DNA of 64,000 nucleotides, from positions 198,508,543 to 198,572,542 of the forward strand of contig NC_091119.1 in the NCBI RefSeq assembly GCF_040183065.1, written 5' to 3'. The notes under the pieces were generated by a model. It worked only from the letters and a program-made list of their open reading frames with translations. It was not told the DNA's origin and searched no databases. This stretch comes from Periplaneta americana. Its lineage: Eukaryota; Arthropoda; Insecta; Blattodea; Blattidae. Positions within the stretch are counted from its first letter, which is position 1. Each line of letters opens with the position of its first letter. This document shows positions 55,665 through 64,000 of this stretch, one piece after another. The position numbers and the translations under genes are program-made.

Positions 55665-56840
55665 TTAGAATATTCCACATTTACAAACATTTAACAAATA
55701 AAAGACGTGTAGAGCCGTAGACAGTTTTTCGCATCCTTTAGTTTTGTTGCTAATTTCTAGTTTGCTAATATGTTTTTCGTGGGATATCAGCCGAGTTAAG
55801 ATTTTGGAATGCTCCAAGCTTTCGACTGCTATCTCTGCAGCCATCTTCAGGGAAGTGATGTCCGAACGAAAAAATCGAAAAAAATCGAAGGAGAATTGGG
55901 AGGAAAATTTAAAAGGTACGCAAAACGCGTCCTTGCAAGGGGTTGGGGGCTGTACAAAACTAAATATGTGAGCTCCAAGCCTGTTGGCCACTAGTCTCAC
56001 TCCGGGTTACGCTGCTCCCCTGAAGGAGCTCTAGAAAATTTTGAAGGGGAAGCCGAAATTGGACGTAACCTCTTAGGTACCACATACGCGAGGGGGGGCT
56101 GAGATTGATCAATTGATCACGGAACGGGGCGAGGAGGAGTTGGCTGGTGTTTGCCGTTAGGATGGCAAGACGCCGTCATCTGTTGTTCGATGACAAAGCA
56201 GGTGAAGGCCGTCGGAAGAAGCGCCGTGAAATCTAAGCTGCAATTTGAGAGGTCCCTGTCCTTTCAATTTGCGACTTATTGAGTGACCTCGTATGTTTAA
56301 TAGACTATTAATATTATCTGAACTAGGGCATACATAATTTATAATAAAGGTCAGAAAGTCGAAAGGTTATATAGATGTGGCTGTCTCAGGTGAAACGGGA
56401 TTGGTTGGCGGATCGGCCAATCCGGGGCCGGGAATTGTCATCGCTCGTAAGCTCCGCCCCTCCCGGGATTACTGCGTGAAGTTTGGCGGGCGGCGAGCCC
56501 TGTTCCGCCGGTTGGAATCGGTTGCCGTCCTCGGTCCGTGATCTTCATGACCTTGATTGTAAGAGGGCCTGAGTTGGTCTAAGGCCGGTGTCCATGCCTG
56601 ACTGAGCTGGAGTCCACTGTCTCTGTTAAAGTTGTTTTTCTCCAGCTTGATCTCTATGGCCTCCTTGATTGTACGATCCCAGTAGTGGCTTGATTTGTTA
56701 ATGACCTTGGTGTGGTCAAACATCGGACATCACTTCCCTTAAGATGGCTGCAGAGATAGAAGTCGAAAGCTTGGAGCATTCCAAAATCTTAACTCGGCTG
56801 ATATCCCGCGAAAACATATTAGCGAACCAACGCCGAGAAA
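55665..56840 (-). mobile_element. Penelope-like element remnant with inverted 3' ends
   Basis: On the minus strand 56469-56723 encodes HYWDRTIKEAIEIKLEKNNF, NRDSGLQLSQAWTPAL, the region after the GIY-YIG endonuclease in Penelope-like elements. Its 3' terminal segment (AGTGATGTCCGAACG... complement) lies at about 55767-55875. A second, inverted copy of that terminal segment (about 90% alike) stands directly against the other side of the ORF at 56725-56825. The element is incomplete. Local GC content is raised at 56090-56560. Confidence 0.65.
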
Positions 56841-57217
56841 GCCTCAAATCATACAAATTTCTAGTTTGTCTCTTACTCAATTGTTTAATTTAAATTTCAA
56901 AATTGTATTGAATTTTATTTTGAATAAGACAGTTTGACATGTTTTTTTTTTTAGATAATATTGTTAAAAAATGTAAAATCGTATTGAAGACAACAATGTA
57001 TTCCGACAAATGTTATAATAAACCATATACATTTTATGCAATAAACGAAAAAAATAAATAGCAGCAAAAAAAAAAAAGACGAACTTTACACAAATGAAAC
57101 CGATACGTTACCCTTTGCTATTGTATATAAAAAAGTACAATTTTTTTCTTGATTGAAATTAAAATATTTTTATCAAAATTGTGTATGTCCATTTGTTCGT
57201 ATCTACGTCATATTAAC
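56841..57217. other. no gene seen
   Basis: AT-rich; ends in the target duplication of the next LINE. Confidence 0.5.
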
Positions 57218-57235
57218 AAGTATGTAAATTACATG

Positions 57236-57652
57236 ACTCACTTTGAGGGAGGAACATAGGTTAAGAGTGTTTGAGAATAAGGTGCTTAGGAAAATATTTG
57301 GGGCTAAGAGGGATGAAGTTACAGGAGAATGGAGAAAGTTACACAACACAGAACTGCACGCATTGTATTCTTCACCTGACATAATTAGGAACATTAAATC
57401 CAGACGTTTGAGATGGGCAGGGCATGTAGCACGTATGGGCGAATCCAGAAATGCATATAGAGTGTTAGTTAGGAGGCCGGAGGGAAAAAGACCTTTAGGG
57501 AGACCGAGAGGTAGATGGTAAGATGATATTAAAATGGATTTGAGGGAGGCGAGATATGATGATAGAGACTGGATTAATCTTGCTCAGGATAGGGACCAAT
57601 GGCGGGCTTATGTAAGGGCGGCAATGAGCCTCCGGGTTCCTTAAAATCGAGT
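57236..57652 (+). mobile_element. LINE family 1, 5'-truncated copy
   Basis: Flanked by an 18-bp duplication, AAGTATGTAAATTACATG (57218-57235, 57653-57670). It encodes the carboxyl end (EEHRLRVFENKVLRKIFGAK ... GKRPLGRPRGRW); TGG is followed by a stop at 57519, where other copies read WEDN. The (GTAA)n tail is very short. Confidence 0.9.
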
Positions 57653-57670
57653 AAGTATGTAAATTACATG

Positions 57671-58293
57671 TAGTATAAGTAGGATAAGAAGGTAAATATG
57701 ATAAATAGTTCATTTCAGTGGAAATAAGGAGTACGCCACCTTATAAGGTTTTCCCTGAAAAAAAAAAAATCTTGCTCTTCCCGCAAGCAAAAAGCGAAAT
57801 GCCGCCACTGACCAAGACAGTTTACCGCCGGCGAAACCAAGTTTACAGTAATTTTTTTTTTCGTAGTCTTTACACGCATAAATAATTTGTGTAGCAGGTA
57901 ATATAAATTCCTTAAAATAATCGGTAGTATTTTATTGTCGAATTTAATTATTAATTACTAAGAATACAAACATATGCAGCCAACGATTTTTTTGCTTTCT
58001 CTCTATCTTAAAAAATTTCGGATATGTAACCATAATTTGGTACCTTACGTATTTCTTATCCAGAAACTCTGATTTGAGATGTAATTCGTTCACAATACTA
58101 TATAATACAAATATGAACTAATGTCAAAAGTCTTGTTATATGTAATTTTACACCTTCTAAATTACTTTGTATAGTTGAATTTATTTCAAGGGTTTATTAG
58201 CTTTTAATATTATTATAGCCTACTCAAATTATTTCATTCTCCATAAAGCTCAACATATAAACGCGCTTTTTGTATCACAGACCAATGATAAAA
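57671..58293. other. no gene; hAT right-end remnant near 57790
   Basis: GCGAAATGCCGCCACTG at 57796 resembles an M1-type hAT end. The rest is AT-rich. The TTTT terminator of the second tRNA lies at 58290-58293. Confidence 0.4.
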
Positions 58294-58366
58294 CGTCCCT
58301 TGTGGGAATCGAACCCACGACCTTTGGATTAGAAGTCCAACGCGCTTTCCTCTGCGCCAAAGGGAC
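58294..58366 (-). tRNA. tRNA-Arg (anticodon UCU)
   Basis: Second copy, 73 bases, differing from the first at three positions (D loop, T loop and the 3' acceptor base). Here the acceptor GTCCCTT / AAGGGAC is fully paired. The anticodon loop is CTTCTAA. The immediate downstream TTTT on the minus strand is a good terminator. Same strand as the 55256 gene and about 3 kb away; the flanks are not alike, so it is not a simple recent tandem copy. Confidence 0.96.
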
Positions 58367-60003
58367 GATACAGTTTTGCTTTCATTTTGTATTGATATGA
58401 TGCTGTGTAGGCTACATACGTAGAATCTATAAAGTTCAAAATAATACGTGTTCTAATTCTTAAAACTGTGTTCACATTACAGACGTCCAAGTAACCTATT
58501 AGTGCTGCATGAATATGTTCACTACATTTAGTTATTTCGTAAAGAAAAAGTATCAAGAATACTTATTCAAATAATGCTCATAAAACTAGCAGTAGGTTCG
58601 GGCATAAGAGCTTTATTCCTAGTCGTTAAAACAATAGCTTTTCTTTTCTTTCAACTGTTTAAAATAGTTCTATAGTATTACGTCCCTTCCACAAGATCAC
58701 ATAGCGCTGATACCATTCCGGTGTTGGAAGTTTGTTAATTTCAGTAGTTCTCTTTCACAATATAGGGTTTATGCATAAAAAACGGGACATGAATATTATT
58801 TAACTCTGCGAAGCCCAATATAATTTATTAATTTATATATACGTAAATCGTTTCGATGACATTCATTATATACCGGTACGGTACCTTTACTAAGATGTTG
58901 GAATAAAGTTTATTTAAATCGTAACCCGTAATGACCAATATTTTTGTCTCTCGTATTTACAACGCTAAAGGACTATGACAATAAGACGTTATTAAGAAAT
59001 GTCTTACGGAGACCATAATATATTATATATTACAGTATTTCGTATTTGTAAACGGTTTGCAGTGTCATCTAACGAACCTTTGGTAAACTGAACCATGTAA
59101 CTGGGATCAAAGAAGCAGTGTCAGTGATAAATTTGTGATTGTTAGGAACTGTGCGAGAAATTATTTTGTCTGTTGCCAGCACTGTTAATATTCGAAGAAC
59201 AAAAGAAGATCTGAAGGTTGTGACGTTCATCGTTCGTTCTGTTGTAATTTGTTACCGTACGAATATTTTGTGTGTTATGTTTATATTACGTCACATATAA
59301 CAGAAACTTATAATCTGATTGGACTTATTAATATAATCATAACTCGGTAAGTTATAAAAAAGTAGAAATTCAATCCCTGAATGTTCTAGTTCTATAGTGA
59401 AGATTGGGATAAAATAACCAAATTTATGTCAACATTTTAATGTATTTATGAGCTGCAGATTCCGTAATTACATTTTGGTTCTATAATCTATCTAGATAAT
59501 AGTAGCATTTATTCCTTTGGTAAACCAGGTAAGCATTTTCATTGATATTTAGCAATACAGAATAGATCAAGCATTATCAGACCTCTGTAACCTTTTCACA
59601 AATTTCTGCCTACCCTCGGAACTACCATAAACCGTGATCTATTGGATAAATTTCAGAACGCGGATTCCTTCCTTTCCCTGTTACTTCAGAATTCCAACCT
59701 TGTGCACACAAAATAAATTGTCACTGAAAAGTGCCTTTTCGTAAGCATGATGATGCTCATTTGGCATACGCAGAAAAATCTGCTCTTTTTGGTATTTGAA
59801 GATATAATAGTTAGTGAGGAATCCGTATAGTGAAATTTTACCATTACGTGGTGCTTACACGTATTCAAAATCCATTCTTAGAAGAAGCTTGTTTTTCATA
59901 TATTTGTCATAGAATTTGCTTTCTTAATTTCATTACATAGTTGCAGCGTTTTGCCTGTTATTACGAAGTATTTTAATGTCACTTTTACAATTTTTTATTA
60001 CAG
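58367..60003. other. no gene; upstream of the DHX16-like exon
   Basis: AT-rich. A pyrimidine-rich tract with ATTTTTTATTACAG at 59990-60003 is the likely splice acceptor for the next exon, so at least the right part should be intron. Confidence 0.5.
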
Positions 60004-60297
60004 GTAAATAAATAATGGGCCGTCATCGTGATGAGGATTCGAGGGGTGAATCGAGACATTCTTCAAGGCATGATCGGTCTGAACACAGAAGAAGTCATGA
60101 CAAGTCAAAGTCGAGCAATCATAAAGACAGACATTCCAAGTCTCATAAGAGGAGCAGATATAAGTCAGAGTCAGATTCGGATGATAATGCGGAGAAGCAA
60201 AGGCTGCGAGACATAAAAGAAAGAGATGAGTTTGCCGACAGGCTTAAGCAGAGGGACAAGGACAAGACGAGGAACGTTGCCCAACCTTCTGGCTCAG
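60004..60297 (+). CDS. DHX16: DHX16/Prp2-like spliceosomal helicase, first coding exon (probable)
   Basis: A strong acceptor (ACAG, ends 60003), 11 bases of leader, ATG at 60015 in good context (A at -3, G at +4), 94 full codons, then the donor CAG|GTGAGT at 60298. The exon ends in phase 1. The protein begins with an RS/His-rich, Lys-rich stretch (GRHRDEDSRGESRHSSRHDR and onward). It ends in LRDIKERDEFADRLKQRDKD, KTRNV, which matches the [20 protein letters not shown] region of DHX16, the ATPase that activates the spliceosome. An in-frame TAA at 60009 means coding cannot come from further upstream through this acceptor, so a 5' UTR exon is likely. Vertebrate DHX16 has about 150 residues before this region, so the start is unusual. 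Another RS-rich splicing protein is possible. Confidence 0.6.
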
Positions 60298-60482
60298 GTG
60301 AGTTACCCAGCTATTTTTTTGTGGGATGTGCTAAAAGTGTAAAAGTGTAGGTGTTCCTTTTAAAAAATTATCACAATTCTGATGATAGTCGTGAAAAATT
60401 TTAGTTCCAGTGATTTTGGAAATTAAAATTATTGAATTTGTAAGGATTTTTTTGTGGAGATGGATTTTAACAGTTAAGGATT

Positions 60483-61913
60483 AACAGTACTTGCTATTTG
60501 GGAAAAGGAAATTGTACCAGAATAATGGAAGGAGTCCATAATTGTACCTATTTTTAAGAAGGGGGACAAAACCAACTGTGGTAACTTTCGAGGAATATCA
60601 CTTTTGTTCACGTTGTACAAAATTTTGTCCAATATTCTTTTGAGAAGATTAACTCCGTACGTAGATGAAATTACTGGGGATCATCAGTGTGATTTTAGGC
60701 GTAATAGATCGACTATTGATCAGATTTTTTGTATTCGACAGATAATGGAGAAAAAATGGGAGTATAAGGGTACAGTACATCAGTTATTCATAGATTTCAA
60801 AAAGGCATATGACTCGGTTAAGAGGGAAGTATTATATTATATTCTTATTGAATTTGGTATTCCCAAGAAACTAGTTCGATTAATTAAAAATGTGTCTCGG
60901 TGAAACTTACAGCAGAGTCCGTATAGGTCAGTTTCTGTCAGATGCTTTTCCAATTCACTGCGGGCTAAAGCAGGGAGATGCACTATCACCTTTACTTTTT
61001 AACTTCGCTTTAGAATATGCCATTAGGAAAGTTCAGGATAACAGACAGGGTTTGGAATTGAACAGGTTACATCAGCTTCTTGTCTATGCAGATGACGTGA
61101 ATATGTTAGGAGAAAATCCACAAACGATTAGGGAAAACACGGAAATTCTAGTTGAAGCAAGTAAAGCGATCGGTTTGGAAGTAAATCCCGAAAAGACGAA
61201 GTATATGATTATGTCTCGTGACGAGAATATTGTACGAAATGGAAATATAAAAATTGGAGATTTATCCTTCGAAGAGGTGGAAAAATTCAAATACCTAGGA
61301 GTAATAGTAACAAATATAAATGATATTCGAAAGGAAATTAAACACAGAATAAATATGGGAAATGCCTGTTATTATTCGGTTGAGAAGCTTTTATCATCCA
61401 GTCTGCTGTCCAAAAATCTGAAAGTTATGATTTATAAAACAGTTATATTACCGGTTGTTCTGTATGGTTGTCAAACTTGAACTCTCACTTCGAGAGAGGA
61501 ACAGAGATTAAGGGTTTTTGAGAATAAGGTTCTTAGGAAAATATTTGGAGCTAAAAAGGATGACGTTACAGGAGAAAGGAGAAAGTTACACAACACAGAA
61601 CTGCACGCATTGTATTCTTCACCTGACATAATTAGGAACATTAAATCCAGACGTTTGAGATGGTCAGGGCATGTAGCACGTATGGGCGAATCCAGAAATG
61701 CATATAGAGTGTTAGTTGGGAGACTGGAGGGAAAAAGACCTTTGGGGAGGTCGAGACGTAGATGGGAGGATAATATTAAAATGGATTTGAGGGAGGTGGG
61801 ATATGATGACAGAGACTGGATTAATCTTGCACAGGATAGGGACCGATGGCGGGCTTATGTGAGGGCGGCAATGAACCTTCGGGTTCCTTAAAAGTCATTT
61901 GTAAGTAAGTAAG
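60483..61913 (+). mobile_element. LINE family 1, longest copy, in the DHX16-like intron
   Basis: Flanked by TAAGGATT (60475-60482, 61914-61921). It holds most of the reverse transcriptase: SIIVPIFKKGDKTNCGNFRG, DHQCDFRRNRSTIDQIFCIR, LFIDFKKAYDSVKREVLY (motif A Asp), [34 protein letters not shown] (catalytic DD), then the carboxyl end to NLRVP near 61888. The frame changes near 60900 and a stop interrupts GCQT near 61480, so it is inactive. RTE-like by its carboxyl end and (GTAA)n tail. Confidence 0.92.
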
Positions 61914-61921
61914 TAAGGATT

Positions 61922-62116
61922 TTATAGGGAAATATTTAAAGAAAAGAAAATTGTTCGGAAATGTGTTAAATTACGTGTGAAATCAGAGGTGCGTGGTAAT
62001 GGAAGTGCAAACATTGTGGTTCCTAGTGAAGTAAAGGAATATAGGGATATAAAACACATGATACGATGTAATGTGAAGAAGACAAAACTTTTATTAAAGC
62101 AGTAACTACTGAAAAA
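61922..62116. other. no gene seen
   Basis: Presumed intron of the DHX16-like gene. Confidence 0.4.
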
Positions 62117-62123
62117 TAGTGAA

Positions 62124-62331
62124 GAGGCGCACTTCCGAACAGGAGCAGTGGCATTTCCCCTAAGGTTAGAGCACAGTTTAGGTGTGTGTGTATTAATCGA
62201 AAATTAGGGGTTAGAAAATATTGAGAATAGGACCCATATTTATATGACATTTTTTTCGATTAATACACGCACACCTGAACTGGGCTGTAACCTTAGGGGA
62301 TATGCCGCTGCCCCTGTTCGGAAGCGCGCCC
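62124..62331. mobile_element. 208-bp foldback MITE
   Basis: Nearly the whole element is one inverted repeat (CTTCCGAACAGG...CCCCTAAGGTTA, then TGTATTAATCGAAAA, and the reverse). TAGTGAA on each side (62117-62123, 62332-62338) is a 7- or 8-bp duplication. Non-coding. Confidence 0.8.
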
Positions 62332-62338
62332 TAGTGAA

Positions 62339-62863
62339 CTACAACAAATAATGAAATAAGCACTCAGTTCCCATAACTGCCTGAGTCCTACAACTGTGTA
62401 CTTCATACATGATTATGTTATAAGATGTATTTGCAGAGAAACGAAATATAGTATAATATACAGTACCTGCATTTGTTCCCTAACTGTAACCTACAGAATT
62501 TGTTCAGTAAAAATTAATTAAAACAAGGAAAACATGAAATACATCGAAACTATAAAAATTAATTAAAGCAATTCCCACTTAATATATTCACTCATTCATT
62601 TAGTTTTCTGCTTTCGTCTATGTTTCCTCATATGATCCATATTCTTATCTGGCCGCCTCTGCTTCATTCTCCACTTGACACTCTATTTTCTAGCATCCAC
62701 AGCTCCACTCACTATCTGCAGAAATGAAAATTTCAATATTATGTAAACTCAAGCACAACAATTGAGGACTGTTTTTGCAAAACTTGCTAACTGAAAAAAC
62801 TAAATTTTACAGGAGAGACAAAAACCTGAATGAAGACAAATAGGTTATAGGTGCAACCATCAC
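62339..62863. other. no gene seen
   Basis: Presumed intron; no feature that I can support. Confidence 0.4.
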
Positions 62864-62877
62864 ACTTTGACACACTA

Positions 62878-63343
62878 TACTTACTTACTTGTTGGCTTTT
62901 AAGGAACCCGGAGGTTCATTGCCGCCCTCACATAAGCCCACCATCGGTCTCTATCCTGAGCAAGATTAATCCAGTCTCTACCATCATATCCCACCTCCCT
63001 CAAATCCATTTTAATATCCTCCCATCTACGTCTCGGCCTCCCCAAAGGTCTTTTTCCCTGCGGCCTCCCAACTAAAACTCTATATGCATTTCTGGATTCG
63101 CCCATATGTACTACATGCCCTGCCCATCTCAAACGTCTGGATTTAATGTTCCTAATTATGTCAGGTGAAGTATGCAATGCGTGCAGCTCTGTGTTGCGTA
63201 ACTTTCTCCATTCTCCTGTAACTTCATCTCTTTTAGCCCCAAATATTTTCCTAAGAACCTTATTCTCAAAAACTCTCAATCTCTGTTCCTCTCTCAAAGT
63301 GAGAGTCCAAGTTTCACAGGCATACAGAACAACCGGTAATATA
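62878..63343 (-). mobile_element. LINE family 1, 5'-truncated copy
   Basis: Flanked by ACTTTGACACACTA (62864-62877, 63344-63357). One minus frame of 132 codons at 62899-63297 runs to the stop without a break (EEQRLRVFENKVLRKIFGAK ... NLRVP). One codon is lost from WEDNIKMD (read WEDIKMD). Short (GTAA)n tail. Confidence 0.9.
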
Positions 63344-63357
63344 ACTTTGACACACTA

Positions 63358-64000
63358 CAATGAAGAGAAATAATTCAATTTTACTAAGATAACTTTAACA
63401 TCGTGTAGAGGCCTGCTTTATGTTAACAAATCCCCCAAATCTCAATTTTGCAAATTTTGCAGTTAGTAACTTTTGCGAAAACGGTCCTCAATTAAACTTC
63501 AAATAAAAAATGACAATCAGTAAATAAACCCATAGCAACCGAAGTACCAACACGCGAAACGAAAACACTACCAACTTATGCAGCAATCCAGTGTAATAAT
63601 TTTTTATCTTCATCATCATCATTCGATCCTGTTTTATGCCTCGTGGTTTGTTACAATCTCAGTCAGTTTTTTATTCAATTTCATATTATTCTTTATTTGC
63701 TTGAAGGTACTGGACTACAAGAGGCCTCGTCAATGTAATAATATAAAAAACAATGTGTCAATATTTAAAATATTAAAAGAGTAAAAAAATAATAAAATTT
63801 AACTAAAATACTACATCATTTTCAAAAAATTCATTCATATTATAAAAGGGATTATTTTGTAGGCATCTCTTAAATTATGTTTCATTAAGTGCCTTTATAT
63901 TTGTTCATATCTTATTATATACTTTTACTGCAGTAATTACATAGCTTGATTGTGTTTTTTGCAACCTGACAAATGGTACGTTTAATTGATTATTATTGTC
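63358..64000. other. no gene seen
   Basis: AT-rich DNA to the end of the window, probably intron of the DHX16-like gene. Confidence 0.4.

Noticed and set aside
60028-60216. Second plus frame inside the DHX16-like exon
   Set aside because: Overlaps the RS-rich frame that has a donor site and homology; shadow.
1-64000. LTR retrotransposon, endogenous retrovirus, Polinton or CRISPR array
   Set aside because: No gag/protease/integrase or capsid motif, no long terminal direct repeats, and no regular spacer-repeat pattern. Short repeats are microsatellites or LINE tails.

Overview
The window looks like nuclear DNA of an insect, most likely a cockroach or a close relative (Blattodea; Periplaneta-like). 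This is inferred from AT-rich DNA with spliced host exons and from dense LINE and tRNA-SINE families whose protein ends I recognise from cockroach genomes. There is no bacterial operon structure and no CRISPR. I recognise no LTR retrovirus, Polinton or capsid-bearing element.

Host genes are sparse. (1) 35270-35454 (+) is the last coding exon of RNF7/RBX2, the RING subunit of cullin ligases, with a splice acceptor, stop codon and poly(A) signal. (2) 60004-60297 (+) is an exon of a spliceosomal protein, most like DHX16/Prp2, with a textbook splice donor. (3) Two canonical tRNA-Arg(UCU) genes lie on the minus strand at 55256-55328 and 58294-58366.

The rest is layered mobile DNA. 0-16 kb: SINEs, foldback elements and several LINE families nested in one another. 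16-20 kb: a Helitron inside a LINE 5' end, then chimeric LINE 3' ends. 20-33 kb: hAT fragments, a TA-flanked element, a 1 kb hAT MITE (M1), more LINEs and a THAP-like fragment. 33-41 kb: M1 inserted into M1 in the RNF7 intron, the RNF7 exon, hairpin-rich DNA and a 2.9 kb hAT. 41-50 kb: two related THAP-encoding DNA transposons with 7-bp target duplications (A, carrying a nested piggyBac, LINE and SINE; B, smaller), with a dimeric tRNA-SINE and a hAT pseudogene between them. 51-55 kb: a second Helitron, then a mariner-like element holding a hAT. 55-64 kb: tRNA genes, a Penelope-like remnant, the DHX16-like exon and three more copies of LINE family 1.

Boundaries of many elements were set from target-site duplications (TSDs) read directly in the sequence, and from the window holding several copies of the same family, including one filled/empty site pair for a Helitron. 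The best candidates for undescribed biology are the THAP elements, the dimeric snapback SINE, the composite insertion at 10588-11390 and the covarying stem-loop at LINE 3' ends. LINE family numbers (1-8) and names such as S1-S4 and M1 are local labels.
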